A DNA stretch of 64,000 nucleotides from Leucobacter triazinivorans (GCF_004208635.1 NZ_CP035806.1:930001-994000); one strand, 5' to 3'; positions 34,344 through 43,679 are shown, numbered from the stretch's first letter. Numbers and translations: made by a program. The notes: generated by a model not told the origin, from the sequence alone.

Positions 34344-35861
34344 ATGTCTCTCGACCTCGCCGCGATCGCCCGCGCGGTCGGCGGCACCTGCATCTCCCAC
34401 CGGCTCTCCGAGCGCACTCCCGTCGACGGCGTCTCTCGCCTGCACGACTTCGTCGTCATCGGCAATCCCGCCTACGCGACGCTCGTCACGGGCGACCCCG
34501 AGGCGCTGCTCGAGGCGCTGGGCGCCGGCGCATCCGGCGGCCCGGTCGCCGCAGCCGCACCCGGATCGTCGGGACGGGGGTCGCCCCGCGACGCGCGTCG
34601 CACGGACCGCGCCCACGGCGATCCGGAGCTCACGGGTGCCGTCTACGTGGGCCCGAGCGACGAGCCCGAGCTGCGCGAGGCCCTCGCCCGCCACGGGATG
34701 ACCGCGATTCTCGGCACCCGCCTCGGCGGTACCGCGCTGCACGCCACCCTGACGACGCTGATCGCCGACGACCGCGCCGCAGCCGACCGCCTGGTCACCG
34801 CGGGCATGAACGTACTGACCCAGGTCGCCCGGCGGGGCGGGGCGACCGCGGTGATCGCCGAGCTCGCCCACCGCATCGACGGCTGGGCGGTGCTGCTCGA
34901 CGCGCAGGGCCAGCTGGTGGCGAGCGCCGGCGCCGGGCGGCTGCACATCTCGGACGCCGCGGCGCTCGCGCTCGGCCGCCCCGTCCGCGTGCGCCATGAC
35001 GGGCTGCAGCTGCACCAGGTGGGATCGGATCGCGACCTGGCCGGGTATCTCGTCATCGCCACGCGATCGAGTCGCACCAGCCACTCGCGCGACCTGGCCT
35101 CGCTGGCGGCCGCGCTGTTCGATCTGCTGCTCCGCACCCACAATCCCTCGCTCACCGAGCACCTCGGGCGCGAAGCCCTGCTCGCGACCCTGCTCGCGGG
35201 CGGCAGCGGCGCCCGCGAGCTGCTGCGCCGCTGGGGCGTGCACGAGCCGAGCCTGACGGGCTTCGAGCTCGGGGCGAAGACCCGCACGATCGACCTCGAG
35301 CGCCTGCTGCGGCGCTGGTGCGACGAGCTCGGCGCCGAGCACGTCTTCGCCGAGGCGCACGACCGCGTGCGCGGTTTCGTGCGCGACGACCTGGCGGCAG
35401 AACTGGCCGCGCGCGTCGAGGCCTTCGCCCCGGTCGCGGGACGCAGCGTGCACCTGGGACTCGGGGCGCCGGCTCCGGTCGAGACCCTTTCGCGCAGCGC
35501 GGTGCAGGCGCGGCAGGCCCTCGGCACCGCGCTCGACGACGGGCAGCAGGTGGTCTCCTACGCCGCGCTCCCCACCGTCGACCTCGTGCTGTCGACGCTC
35601 GGCGACGCGTCCGGCAAAGAGCTCGCGACCGTGCTCGATCCCCTGCGCGACCCCTCAGGGGCGCACGGCGACCTCACCCGCACCCTGCGGGTCTACCTCT
35701 CCGAGCACGGCGCCCATCGCGCGAGCTCGGCTCGGCTCGGGATCCACCGCCAAACGCTCGTCAGCCGCATTCGACGCGTCGAGGACCTGACGGGCCTGTC
35801 CCTCGACCGCGCCGATGATCGTGCGGCCGCGTGGCTGGCGCTGCGGGCCGCCGGCTTCTGA
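34344..35861 (+). CDS. PucR-family transcriptional regulator
   Basis: 505-residue activator-type regulator. The N-terminal half is a purine-catabolism-like sensor region; the middle has a GGDEF-like CdaR module (about 260-400). The C-terminal PucR helix-turn-helix is TLRVYLSEHGAHRASSARLG and HRQTLVSRIRRVEDLTGL. Divergent from the alcohol dehydrogenase-permease operon, which it presumably switches on in response to the imported compound. A run of about 25 residues at 65-95 is low-complexity (Ala/Gly/Arg). The start is fixed by the leaderless -10. Confidence 0.87.
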   Translation: MSLDLAAIARAVGGTCISHRLSERTPVDGVSRLHDFVVIGNPAYATLVTGDPEALLEALGAGASGGPVAAAAPGSSGRGSPRDARRTDRAHGDPELTGAVYVGPSDEPELREALARHGMTAILGTRLGGTALHATLTTLIADDRAAADRLVTAGMNVLTQVARRGGATAVIAELAHRIDGWAVLLDAQGQLVASAGAGRLHISDAAALALGRPVRVRHDGLQLHQVGSDRDLAGYLVIATRSSRTSHSRDLASLAAALFDLLLRTHNPSLTEHLGREALLATLLAGGSGARELLRRWGVHEPSLTGFELGAKTRTIDLERLLRRWCDELGAEHVFAEAHDRVRGFVRDDLAAELAARVEAFAPVAGRSVHLGLGAPAPVETLSRSAVQARQALGTALDDGQQVVSYAALPTVDLVLSTLGDASGKELATVLDPLRDPSGAHGDLTRTLRVYLSEHGAHRASSARLGIHRQTLVSRIRRVEDLTGLSLDRADDRAAAWLALRAAGF

Positions 35862-35946
35862 GGACTCCTGCGCTGCCGACCGAGCGTGGCCTGCCGACCG
35901 CCCGCGGGAGAACGGCCCCGCGGGCGGCGCTGCCCGCTCGCCGGGA

Positions 35947-36708
35947 TCAGCCGCAGACGCCGGGCTCGAGCTGAGCGGGGTCGGAGAGGATCCGCGGGTC
36001 GAGATCCGCCTCGATCCGCACCGATCCGGTGCTCGACAGCACGATGCCGGTCAGCACCACGCCCGCCGGAATGCGGTCGCGCACGCAGACGGTCTGCGGC
36101 TGCAGGATCGGATCGAGCAGCGAGCCCGTGGCCTGCGAGAGCTGCTCGGCGCTGAGCTCGAGGCCCGCGGCCTCGACCCCGCGCGGCTCGATCTCGACAT
36201 CTCCCCCGTGCACGTCGAGAGCGATCCGGGCCGTGATGGTCAGCTGCTGACCGAACGCCTCCACCGTTCGCCCGACCGCGAGCTCGTCGCCGCGCACCTC
36301 GCCCGTCTGCGCGACGCCGGAGGTGAGCAGGGCGATGACCGGGCCGAGCTGATCCTTCGGCACCGTCAGCGAGGCGGTGCCGCCGCTGATCTCGCCCGTC
36401 TGGGGGTCGAACGGGGAGAAGTCGGCGTGCACCCTCGCGTCGAGCACGACGCCCTCGATGAGCGGTGCGTTCGGGATCTCGACGCTCACATCGCCGATGC
36501 CGCCGCGCAGGGCGTGCAGCAGCGCCGATCCGCCGAGACTCACGTCGACCGGATGATCCTCCGTGAGGTGCAGCTCGTCGCGCACGATGCCGCCGATCAC
36601 CCCCGGGATGATCAGCCGCAGCGCGAACTCGGCCGCGCCCGCGAGCAGCGCGATGCCGAGCAGCACCGCCAGCAGGCGGCGCCACCGGCGCGTCGTACGG
36701 ACCGCCAC
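35947..36708 (-). CDS. DUF2993 (LmeA-like) exported lipid-binding protein
   Basis: 253-residue protein with an N-terminal charged segment and membrane helix (about residues 9-32), then an extracytoplasmic DUF2993 domain (LPxDVSLGG-type repeats such as HPVDVSLGGSALLHALRGG). Mycobacterial LmeA of this family binds phospholipid and takes part in lipomannan elongation; a similar role here is inference. Starts with GTG 36708, 7 nt after the argS stop, so it belongs to the argS transcript. Confidence 0.83.
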   Translation of the reverse strand: MAVRTTRRWRRLLAVLLGIALLAGAAEFALRLIIPGVIGGIVRDELHLTEDHPVDVSLGGSALLHALRGGIGDVSVEIPNAPLIEGVVLDARVHADFSPFDPQTGEISGGTASLTVPKDQLGPVIALLTSGVAQTGEVRGDELAVGRTVEAFGQQLTITARIALDVHGGDVEIEPRGVEAAGLELSAEQLSQATGSLLDPILQPQTVCVRDRIPAGVVLTGIVLSSTGSVRIEADLDPRILSDPAQLEPGVCG

Positions 36709-36715
36709 GCGGCCC

Positions 36716-38386
36716 CTACAGTCGCTCGGGGGCCGAGACCCCCAGCAGGTCGAGGCCGTTGCGCAGCACCTGACCCGCGGCGTCGTTGAGCCACAGGCGC
36801 GTGCGGTGCAGATCGCCGATCTGCTCGCCGGCCAGAGGCAGCACCCGGCAGTTGTCGTACCAGCGGTGGTACGCCGCGGCCAGCTCCTCGAGGAATCGCG
36901 CGATGCGGTGCGGCTCGCGCAGCTCGGCGGCCCCCGCGACGATCCCCGGGTACTGCTGCAGCTTGCCCAGCAGCTCGGTCTCGGTCTCGTGGGTGAGCAG
37001 CTCGGGGGCGAAGGCGCTGCGGTCCAGACCGGCGTCCGCGGCGTTGCGGTCCACCGCGCAGGTGCGCGCGTGCGCGTACTGCACGTAGAAGACCGGGTTG
37101 TCGTTGGACCGGCTGCGCAGCTTCTCGCCGTCGAGCGCGAGCGGCGAGTCGGCCGGGTAGCGGGCCAGCCAGTAGCGGAGCGCGTCCGAGCCCAGCCACT
37201 CGAGCAGGTCGTCGAGCTCGACGATGTTGCCCGCGCGCTTCGAGAGCCGCGCGCCGTCGAGGTTAACGAGCTGGCCGATCAGCACGGTGATGTCGGTCTC
37301 CGTGTCGTCGCCCGCGGCCCCCGCGATCGCGGTCAGACGGCCGATGTAGCCGTGATGATCGGCGCCCAGCAGGTAGATCTTCTCGCCGAAGCCGCGATCC
37401 TTCTTCGAGAGGTAGTAGGCGGCGTCTGCGGCGAAGTAGGTGTAGACGCCGTTGCCGCGCGTGAATACGCGATCCTTGTCGTCGCCGAAGTCGGTGGTGC
37501 GCACCCAGATCGCGCCGTCCTCCTCGAAGACGTGTCCCTGCTCCCGCAGACGATCCACAGCGGCCGCGATGGGGCTCGGGGCCCCGCCGTCGCCGGCGGC
37601 GTGCAGGCTGCGCTCCGAGAAGAAGACGTCGAAGTGCACGTTGAAGCGCTCGAGCGAGTCCTTGATCTCGGCGAGCTGCAGCTGGTAGCCGAGCTCCTGG
37701 GCCTGTTCGAGCGCCGCCTCGCGATCGGTCCCGGCCAGCTCGGCGAGGTCGGGGAGCTGTTCGCGCACGCGGCGGCCGAGCGCCTGGATGTACTCGCCGG
37801 GATAGGCGTCCTCGGGCGCGTCCTCGCCGAGTGCGGCGGCGAGGACCGAGCGCCCGAACTTGTTCATCTGCGCGCCCGCGTCGTTGATGTAGTACTCGCT
37901 CGTCACCTCGGCGCCGGCGGCGCGCAGCACGCGGGCCGTGGAGTCTCCGAGCGCGGCCCAGCGGGTGTGCCCCATGTGCAGCGGGCCCGTGGGATTGGCG
38001 CTCACGAACTCGAGGTTGATCCGCTGGCCGGCGAGCGCGTCGCCCCTCCCGTAGGCCTCCCCCTGCTCCACGACGCGGCGCGCGGTCTCGCCTGCGCTGG
38101 CCGCGTCGAGGGTGAGATTGATGAAGCCCGGGCCCGCGATCTCGGCCTGGGCGACGCCGTCGATCGCGGCGGCCCGCTCTGCGATCTCCTGCGCCAGCTC
38201 GCGCGGGTTCGTGCCGAGGCGCTTCGCGAACTTCATCGCCGCGTTCGACGACCAGTCGCCGTGCTCCCGGTTCTTGGGTCGCTCCAGCTGCGTGTCCTGC
38301 TCGGTGATCGCGATGTCGGCGCCGCGCTCGGCGACGAGTTCGGTCAGGATACGGGCGAGGGCGCTGGCGAGTTCTTGAGGCGTCAC
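36716..38386 (-). CDS. argS: Arginine-tRNA ligase
   Basis: Charges tRNA-Arg. 556 residues, the usual class I enzyme length. The N-terminal Arg-tRNA additional domain is followed by the HIGH motif as HMGH (137-140) in ANPTGPLHMGHTR; the KMSKS-like site is GARLSKRAGNIV, as often in ArgRS; the C-terminal all-alpha DALR anticodon domain ends GLDLLGVSAPERL. GTG start at 38386, 8 nt after TAGACT. Transcribed with the DUF2993 gene. A tRNA-Arg gene lies 850 nt away but on a separate transcript. Confidence 0.97.
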   Translation of the reverse strand: MTPQELASALARILTELVAERGADIAITEQDTQLERPKNREHGDWSSNAAMKFAKRLGTNPRELAQEIAERAAAIDGVAQAEIAGPGFINLTLDAASAGETARRVVEQGEAYGRGDALAGQRINLEFVSANPTGPLHMGHTRWAALGDSTARVLRAAGAEVTSEYYINDAGAQMNKFGRSVLAAALGEDAPEDAYPGEYIQALGRRVREQLPDLAELAGTDREAALEQAQELGYQLQLAEIKDSLERFNVHFDVFFSERSLHAAGDGGAPSPIAAAVDRLREQGHVFEEDGAIWVRTTDFGDDKDRVFTRGNGVYTYFAADAAYYLSKKDRGFGEKIYLLGADHHGYIGRLTAIAGAAGDDTETDITVLIGQLVNLDGARLSKRAGNIVELDDLLEWLGSDALRYWLARYPADSPLALDGEKLRSRSNDNPVFYVQYAHARTCAVDRNAADAGLDRSAFAPELLTHETETELLGKLQQYPGIVAGAAELREPHRIARFLEELAAAYHRWYDNCRVLPLAGEQIGDLHRTRLWLNDAAGQVLRNGLDLLGVSAPERL

Positions 38387-38394
38387 GAGGACCC

Positions 38395-38400
38395 AGTCTA
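38395..38400 (-). promoter_or_regulatory. Leaderless -10 for argS
   Basis: TAGACT, 8 nt before GTG 38386. Confidence 0.5.
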
Positions 38401-38510
38401 CTCGCGCTCGACGGCGCCCCTCGCCGCCCCCTCGGGGCGGGATCGCACCACGGGGGCGCCGCGGCTCGTCGGCGGGGCGCGGGTGCTCGATCCCCGCGCC
38501 GCTGTCGCAG

Positions 38511-38516
38511 TAGTGT
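38511..38516 (+). promoter_or_regulatory. -10 element for DHFR-like gene
   Basis: TAGTGT, predicting a leader of about 40 nt that includes the ribosome site GGGAGAGGA. Confidence 0.4.
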
Positions 38517-38563
38517 GGGTCTCGCCGGGCCATCCCCCGCGCACCTCGAGGGAGAGGACCGCG

Positions 38564-39136
38564 ATGAGACCGCTGCGATACTCGATCAACGTGACGCTCG
38601 ACGGATGCTGCCATCACGAGGCAGGCATCGCCCCCGACGAGGAGTCGATGGCCTACTGGACCGCGCAGATGCGGCGGGCCGACGCACTGCTGTTCGGACG
38701 GGCGACCTACGAGATGATGGCCTCGGCCTGGCGGCGGCCGGCCTCCGGCGCGTGGCCGGATCGGATGGAGACGTGGGAGACGCCGTTCGCCGACGCGATC
38801 GACCGCGCGCGGAAGCACGTGGTGTCGCGCACGCTGAGCGACCCGGACTGGAATGCCGAGCCGATCCGGGGAGACCTGGAGACGGCGGTGCGGCGGTTGA
38901 AGCGGCAACCGGGCGAGGGCCTCTGGGTCGGTGGCGTGACGTTGCCGCTGGCGCTGGCCGACCTGGGACTGATCGACGAGTACGAGTTCCTGGTGCAGCC
39001 GGTCCTCGCGGGGCACGGACCGACCCTGCTGGCCGGTCTGCACCGGCGCATCCGCCTCGAACTCGTGGGCCGGAGGGAGTTCAGGTCCGGCGCGATGCTG
39101 CTGCGCTACCGCCCCGTCGACGCAGTGACCGGTTGA
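38564..39136 (+). CDS. Dihydrofolate reductase-fold protein (RibD C-terminal family)
   Basis: 190-residue protein of the same superfamily as that at 4062-4619 but a different branch: MRPLRYSINVTLDGCCHHEA, ADALLFGRATYEMMASAW, and EGLWVGGVTLPLALADLGLI. Putative NAD(P)H-dependent reductase of unknown substrate. SD GGGAGAGG before ATG 38564. Divergent from argS and convergent with the tRNA gene, with a shared hairpin between. Confidence 0.88.
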   Translation: MRPLRYSINVTLDGCCHHEAGIAPDEESMAYWTAQMRRADALLFGRATYEMMASAWRRPASGAWPDRMETWETPFADAIDRARKHVVSRTLSDPDWNAEPIRGDLETAVRRLKRQPGEGLWVGGVTLPLALADLGLIDEYEFLVQPVLAGHGPTLLAGLHRRIRLELVGRREFRSGAMLLRYRPVDAVTG

Positions 39137-39185
39137 CGGCCCTCCGGCCGGCCTCGCCGGATCCGCCGTGCGCCTCGGCGCATGC

Positions 39186-39223
39186 GCAGAGGCCCCCACC
39201 GCCGACGCGGTGGGGGCCTCTGC
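39186..39223. terminator. Bidirectional hairpin terminator
   Basis: GCAGAGGCCCCCACC (39186-39200) pairs perfectly with 39209-39223, an 8-nt loop, between the DHFR-like gene (+) and the tRNA-Arg gene (-). Ends with TGTTGT on the plus strand. Confidence 0.8.
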
Positions 39224-39233
39224 GTGTTGTCCG

Positions 39234-39306
39234 TGCCCCCGGAGGGATTCGAACCCCCGACCTACGGTACCGGAAACCGGCGCTCTATCCCCTGAGCTAC
39301 GGAGGC
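39234..39306 (-). tRNA. tRNA-Arg(CCG)
   Basis: A 73-nt cloverleaf on the minus strand: acceptor GCCTCCG pairs with CGGGGGC, D-arm GCTC/GAGC, anticodon loop TTCCGGT with CCG at 39271-39273 (reads CGG), T-loop TTCGAAT closed by GGGGG/CCCTC. Discriminator A; no encoded CCA. The outer anticodon-stem pair (27-43) is C-T, a mismatch. Confidence 0.95.
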
Positions 39307-39418
39307 GAGCACGTCGACAACAGCGACTAGCCTAGCGCACATTCGGAGTCGCATCGCGCAGCACCGCACCTCGAGTAGGCTCGAACCGTCCCCGAGCCGC
39401 CGAACCCGGAGTGTGACC

Positions 39419-39955
39419 ATGCCGCTGGACCTGCTTCCCGCCGCCGATGCGCCCGAGCTGCTCGCCGCCCCGGTGCGCAACGCGGTCGCGGAGCTCGATC
39501 CGCAGCTCTCGGCGAGCATCAGGGTGGCCGGGATCGATGCGGCTCTGGCGGACACCGCAGCATTCTGCGCGGCCTACGGCGTGGATCCCGCAGCCTCGGC
39601 GAACTGCATCGTCGTGGCGGGCCGCCGCGGCGAGGAGATCACCTACGCCGCGTGCGTGGTCCTCGCCACCACGCGGGCCGACGTCAACAAGACCGTGCGC
39701 AAGCTGCTCGGTGCGCGCAAGGCGAGCTTTGCTCCGATGGATGAGGCGGTCGCGCTCACCGGCATGGAGTACGGCGGCATCACCCCGCTCGGCCTGCCCG
39801 CGGCCTGGCGCGTGCTCGTCGACTCGCGCGTGCGGGAAGTGCCCGAGGCGGTCATCGGTGCCGGGATCCGGGCGGCGAAGATCGCACTGCCCGGGGAGAC
39901 CCTGTGCGCACTCCCCGGCGTCGAGGTGATCGACGGGCTCGCCGCGGAGCTCTGA
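39419..39955 (+). CDS. YbaK/EbsC-family aminoacyl-tRNA deacylase
   Basis: 178-residue YbaK-like protein that would hydrolyse mischarged aminoacyl-tRNA. The family core is visible: NCIVVAGRRGEEITYAACVV, the lysine in VNKTVRKLLGARKASFAPM, LTGMEYGGITPLGLP, and VIGAGIRAAKIALPGETLC. The GTG at 39413 is an upstream alternative, but the SD CCCGGAG is better placed for ATG 39419. Single gene, divergent from the tRNA. Confidence 0.92.
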   Translation: MPLDLLPAADAPELLAAPVRNAVAELDPQLSASIRVAGIDAALADTAAFCAAYGVDPAASANCIVVAGRRGEEITYAACVVLATTRADVNKTVRKLLGARKASFAPMDEAVALTGMEYGGITPLGLPAAWRVLVDSRVREVPEAVIGAGIRAAKIALPGETLCALPGVEVIDGLAAEL

Positions 39956-40003
39956 TCCGCGCGCGGCCCGCCTCATCGGCGCGCGCCGCCGCCGGGGACA
40001 CGG

Positions 40004-40297
40004 CTAGGCGAGTGAGAGGAAGAGCTTTTCCAGCTCCTCGGGCTGCGGGTTGCCCTCCGCCTCGGGGTCCGTCAGGCACTCCTTGAGCGCCGTCGAGATG
40101 ACGAGAAACCCGGCGCGGTCGAGTGCCTTCGACACCGCGGCGAGCTGCTGCACCACGTCGCGGCAGTGCGCCTCGCCTTCCACGGCGTCGATCACCGCCG
40201 CGAGCTGGCCCTGAGCGCGCTTCAGGCGGTTGACCACCTTCCGCTTCGCCTCGGGATCGTGCGCCGCGACGGCGAGGTCGGCTGCTCCCTCGGTCAT
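40004..40297 (-). CDS. CsoR/DUF156-family repressor, CstR-like
   Basis: 97-residue all-helical repressor of the CsoR family. KRKVVNRLKRAQGQLAAVID and GEAHCRDVVQQLAAVSKALD are diagnostic. The two family cysteines are C45 and C74, but the copper-ligand histidine four residues before the second cysteine is alanine (A70 in ISTALKEC). Copper sensing is therefore unlikely; the Cys pair without His resembles CstR-type persulfide sensors. SD AAGGGGCG before ATG 40297. A perfect 16-bp palindrome lies about 40 nt upstream. No sulfurtransferase or metal pump is adjacent. Confidence 0.9.
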   Translation of the reverse strand: MTEGAADLAVAAHDPEAKRKVVNRLKRAQGQLAAVIDAVEGEAHCRDVVQQLAAVSKALDRAGFLVISTALKECLTDPEAEGNPQPEELEKLFLSLA

Positions 40298-40334
40298 GTC
40301 GTCGCCCCTTCCTCGGCCGAGCCGCTGGTTCCGG

Positions 40335-40350
40335 ATACTCCTGGGAGTAT
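40335..40350. promoter_or_regulatory. CsoR/CstR-type operator
   Basis: ATACTCCTGGGAGTAT is a perfect palindrome 38 nt upstream of the repressor start, followed at 40351-40360 by a half-site GATACTCCCA. It resembles family operators with a central C/G tract flanked by ATAC/GTAT. Confidence 0.7.
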
Positions 40351-40370
40351 GATACTCCCACCTGACGCGC

Positions 40371-40449
40371 GGGGCCAGCGAAGCCAGCGGGGCGCGGCGG
40401 GGCCAGCGGGGCCAGCGAAGCCAGCGGGGCCAGCGGGGCCAGCGGAGCG
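40371..40449. repeat. 9-bp tandem repeat
   Basis: Direct copies of GGGGCCAGC and GAAGCCAGC alternate with diverged units through the gap between the MFS gene and the repressor operator. Confidence 0.75.
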
Positions 40450-40466
40450 CGGCGGAGCCCCGCGGC

Positions 40467-41861
40467 TCAGCGGTCGTCGAGCGCCTTTCCGCGGCGATCG
40501 ACGAGACCCCAGGCGGCAGCCGCGGCGACGATGAAGAACACCGAGAACACCGCGAAGGTGAGTCCGGCTCCCCCGGCGGTCAGCAGCACCGGCACCACGA
40601 GCGGCGCCACGATCGACGCGATGCGCCCGACCCCGGCCGCCCACCCGGCCCCCGTGGCCCGCAACGAAGTCGGATAGATCTCGGGAGTCACCGCGTACAG
40701 GGCGCCCCATGCGCCGAGATTGAAGAACGACAGCGCCATCCCGGCGCCGATGATCGCGGCTTCGGCGTGCACGGTGCCGAACACGATCGCAGAAACCGCG
40801 GATCCGGCCAGGAACACCGAGAGGGTGAGGCGCCGGCCCCACACCTCGATCAGCCAGGCCGCCACGGCGTAGCCCGGAAGCTGCGCGAGCGTGATGATGA
40901 GCGTGAAGCCGAAGGAGCGCACGAGGCTGAACCCGGCCTCGACGAGAATGCTCGGGATCCAGATGAACGCGCCGTAGTACGCGAAATTGACGCAGAACCA
41001 CACGACCCAGATCGAGACCGTGCGCCCGCGGAACTCGCCCGACCAGAGTGCGGCGAGGCGCCCGCCGGCCGAGGAGGCGAACCCGGCCCGACCCGCGGCG
41101 TCGGGCCGGGTCGCCGGGGTGCGCGCGGGGGTGCGCGCGGCGTCGCCCGTCGGTTCTGCGGCAACCGGGCCGCGGGCCGACCGCTCGAACTCGGCGACGA
41201 TGCGCGCGGCCTCGGCGCCGCGCCCCCGGCTCACGAGCCACCGCGGCGACTCGGGCAGGCCCCAACGCACCACGAGCGCATAGACGGCGGGGACGGCGCC
41301 GAGCGCGAAGGCCCAGCGCCAGCCGTTCTCGTCGACCGGCACGACGAAGTAGCCGATCACCGCCGCCGCGGTCCACCCCACGGCCCAGAACGCCTCGAGG
41401 ATCACGATCAGGCGGCCGCGGATGCGGGCCGGCGCGAACTCGCTGACGTAGGTCGAAGCGACGGGCAGCTCGGCCCCGAGACCGAGACCGACGAAGAAGC
41501 GCAGCACGAGCAGCAGGGCCACGCCGCCCACGAGGGCGCTCGCTCCCGTCGCGATCCCGTAGACCAGCAGGGTGAGCGCGAACACCTGGCGGCGCCCGAA
41601 GCGGTCGGCCAGCAGGCCGCCGAGGCTCGCGCCCACCGCCATGCCCGCGAAGCCGATCGACGCGATGAGGCCGCTCTCGGCCCGGCCGATGCCCCAGTGC
41701 TGCGTGAGCGCCGCGATGATGAAGGAGATGAGTCCGACGTCCATGGCGTCGAGGGCCCAGCCGATCCCCGATCCGGTGAGCACGCGACCGTGCTTGCGCG
41801 TGAAGGGCAGGGCATCGAGGCGCTGGGAGAGCGAGTTCTGGCTCGCCGGTGTTCCGCTCAT
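40467..41861 (-). CDS. MFS transporter, aromatic-acid/sugar-porter-like
   Basis: 464-residue, 12-span transporter. Loop motif ADRFGRRQVFAL between helices 2 and 3, GLGLGAELPVASTYVSEFAP in helix 4, PESPRWLVSRGR after helix 6, and VTPEIYPTSLRATGAGWAAG in the second half place it with niacin/4-hydroxybenzoate/SV2-like carriers. A central loop of about 45 residues is rich in Ala, Arg, Pro and Thr. The ATG at 41861 is 6 nt after TACGAT. Single gene; substrate not assigned. Confidence 0.9.
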   Translation of the reverse strand: MSGTPASQNSLSQRLDALPFTRKHGRVLTGSGIGWALDAMDVGLISFIIAALTQHWGIGRAESGLIASIGFAGMAVGASLGGLLADRFGRRQVFALTLLVYGIATGASALVGGVALLLVLRFFVGLGLGAELPVASTYVSEFAPARIRGRLIVILEAFWAVGWTAAAVIGYFVVPVDENGWRWAFALGAVPAVYALVVRWGLPESPRWLVSRGRGAEAARIVAEFERSARGPVAAEPTGDAARTPARTPATRPDAAGRAGFASSAGGRLAALWSGEFRGRTVSIWVVWFCVNFAYYGAFIWIPSILVEAGFSLVRSFGFTLIITLAQLPGYAVAAWLIEVWGRRLTLSVFLAGSAVSAIVFGTVHAEAAIIGAGMALSFFNLGAWGALYAVTPEIYPTSLRATGAGWAAGVGRIASIVAPLVVPVLLTAGGAGLTFAVFSVFFIVAAAAAWGLVDRRGKALDDR

Positions 41862-41867
41862 GGAATC

Positions 41868-41873
41868 ATCGTA
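41868..41873 (-). promoter_or_regulatory. Leaderless -10 for MFS gene
   Basis: TACGAT, 6 nt before ATG 41861. Confidence 0.5.
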
Positions 41874-41919
41874 GAGCCCTGCGGGTGCGCCCCTCGTGGA
41901 TCCGGATCTCGCGGCGCGG

Positions 41920-42297
41920 CTAGATCTCGGCCCCGTTGTCTGCGGCGTACTGCTCGGCGCTCAGGAGCGGGCCCTCCTCGGAGACCGCCACGCGGAACAG
42001 CCAGCCTTCGCCGTAGGGATCGGAGTTGATGAGCGCGGGATCCCCCACCGCGGCCTCGTTGACCGCGACGACCTCGCCGGCGACGGGCGAGAAGAGCTCC
42101 GAGACCGACTTCGTCGACTCGACCTCCCCCACGACCTGTCCGACGGCGATGCTCGCTCCGACCTCGGGCAGATCGACGTAGACGATCTCTCCGAGGGCGT
42201 CGGCGGCGACCTCGCTGATACCGATCGTCGCGGGAGTGCCGCCGTCGATCCACTCGTGCTCGGCGGAGTAGCGCAGTCCGGTCTGTACCTTGCTCAT
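41920..42297 (-). CDS. gcvH: Glycine cleavage system H protein
   Basis: 125-residue lipoyl carrier that shuttles the aminomethyl group between P, T and L proteins. Lipoyl lysine K63 in [20 protein letters not shown] and YVDLPEVG are family marks. The ATG at 42297 has SD AAGGAAT 9 nt upstream. Last gene of gcvP-gcvT-gcvH; a dispersed repeat (42322-42347) lies between it and gcvT. No lipoate synthesis or lpd genes in the window. Confidence 0.97.
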   Translation of the reverse strand: MSKVQTGLRYSAEHEWIDGGTPATIGISEVAADALGEIVYVDLPEVGASIAVGQVVGEVESTKSVSELFSPVAGEVVAVNEAAVGDPALINSDPYGEGWLFRVAVSEEGPLLSAEQYAADNGAEI

Positions 42298-42321
42298 GAT
42301 GTGTATTCCTTGTCTGGAGGT

Positions 42322-42347
42322 GTCATCCTGCGCGAAGTCGCAGGATC
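42322..42347. repeat. Dispersed repeat, GTCATyCTGCGCG family, half element
   Basis: GTCATCCTGCGCGAAGTCGC and the following AGGATC, in the gcvT-gcvH gap. The same gap (to about 42460) continues with CGAGCGAGCACCGGCGAGCC-like sequence resembling 63427-63535. Confidence 0.65.
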
Positions 42348-42461
42348 TCGGTTCTTCTGGGTGAGGGTTTCGCCGGTCGAGCGAGCACCGGCGAGCCGAA
42401 CCCGAGGAGCCGAAGGTGTCGACTCGTCGCTTCGCTCCTCGCTCAGCCGGCGCGGGCTCGC

Positions 42462-43679
42462 TCAACCCGTGGCGGGTCGGCGGTAGAACGGCAGGGGCAC
42501 GACCTCGAAGGGCTCCGGCCTGCCGCGCAGGTCGACCTCCAGCCGGGTGCCGATCTCCGCATGCTCGGGCGAGACGTAGGCGAGCGCGACGGGGTACCCC
42601 AGCGTGGGGCTGGGCTGACCGCTCGTGATGCGGCCGACCACCTCGCCGCCCGAGAGCACCGAGTAGCCGGCCCGGCCCGCACGCCGACCGGAGCCCCTGA
42701 GGCCGACGAGGCGCATGCCGGGACCCGCCTCTCGGCGGGCCTCCAGCGCATCGCGCCCCGCGAAGCGCTCCTCCTTCGCGAACGAGACGACCGGGCCCAG
42801 GCCCGCCTCGAAGGGCGTGACTTCGCGGCTCAGCTCGTTGCCGTAGAGCGGCATTCCCGCCTCGAGGCGCAGCGAGTCGCGCGACGCGAGGCCTGCCGGG
42901 ATCAGCCCGTGGGGCGCCCCCGCCGCGAGCAGCAGCCTCCAGAGCTCGGCGGCGCGGTCGTTCGGAACGAACAGCTCGAAGCCGTCCTCGCCGGTGTAGC
43001 CGGTGCGGGCGAGCAGCACGTCGATGGGCGCGCCGGCTGCGATGCCGGATCCCGTGTCAGCTCCGGATCCCCTATCGGGCATGGATCCGGTGTCGGGCCC
43101 TGATGCGGTCGCCGATCCGGATCCGCCGATCGATGCCGCGGCCCACGCGTAGTACCGCAGGCCGGTCACGGCCTCGTGCTGCCGCTCGTCGAGCAGGTCG
43201 AGCAGGATGCGCTCGGCGGCGGGCCCCTGCACCGCCACGAGGCTCGTCTCGGCCGAGGCATTGGAGACCTCCGCGTGGAAGCCCTCGGCACGTTCCGCGA
43301 GCAGCCCCGCGACCGTCTCGGCGTTGCCCGCGTTCGGCACCACCAGGTAGCGGGTGTCGGTGATGCGGTACACGATGAGGTCGTCGACGATCCCGCCGCC
43401 CGCGTCGCAGATGAGCGAGTACTTGGCCCGCCCCACCGCGACCGCCGCGAGGTTGCCCACGAGGGCCGTGTTGAGGAAGGCCGCGGCGTCGGGGCCGCTC
43501 ACCCAGACCTCGCCCATGTGGGAGAGATCGAAGAGGCCGGCGGCCTCGCGCACCGCCCGGTGCTCGGCCAGCTCGGAGCCGTACTTCAGCGGCATGTCCC
43601 AGCCGCCGAAGTCGGTGAACGAGGCGCCGAGCGCGGTGTGCTCCTCGTGCAGCGCGGTGCGCTTGGGGTCAGTCATCAT
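42462..43679 (-). CDS. gcvT: Glycine cleavage system T protein (aminomethyltransferase)
   Basis: 405-residue tetrahydrofolate-dependent aminomethyltransferase. [20 protein letters not shown] near the start, [36 protein letters not shown] and [18 protein letters not shown] are present. Residues around 180-205 form an insertion rich in Gly, Ser, Asp and Met with repeated GSGxDTGS units that the family lacks. Start ATG 43679 or the adjacent ATG 43676. Between gcvP and gcvH; the 167-nt gap to gcvP contains a dispersed inverted repeat. Confidence 0.96.
   Translation of the reverse strand: MMTDPKRTALHEEHTALGASFTDFGGWDMPLKYGSELAEHRAVREAAGLFDLSHMGEVWVSGPDAAAFLNTALVGNLAAVAVGRAKYSLICDAGGGIVDDLIVYRITDTRYLVVPNAGNAETVAGLLAERAEGFHAEVSNASAETSLVAVQGPAAERILLDLLDERQHEAVTGLRYYAWAAASIGGSGSATASGPDTGSMPDRGSGADTGSGIAAGAPIDVLLARTGYTGEDGFELFVPNDRAAELWRLLLAAGAPHGLIPAGLASRDSLRLEAGMPLYGNELSREVTPFEAGLGPVVSFAKEERFAGRDALEARREAGPGMRLVGLRGSGRRAGRAGYSVLSGGEVVGRITSGQPSPTLGYPVALAYVSPEHAEIGTRLEVDLRGRPEPFEVVPLPFYRRPATG

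Noticed and set aside
40371..40449. CRISPR-like array
   Set aside because: Units of 9 bp repeat directly with no unique spacers. The same holds for the arrays at 3991, 4860, 18652 and 21359. No cas genes in the window.
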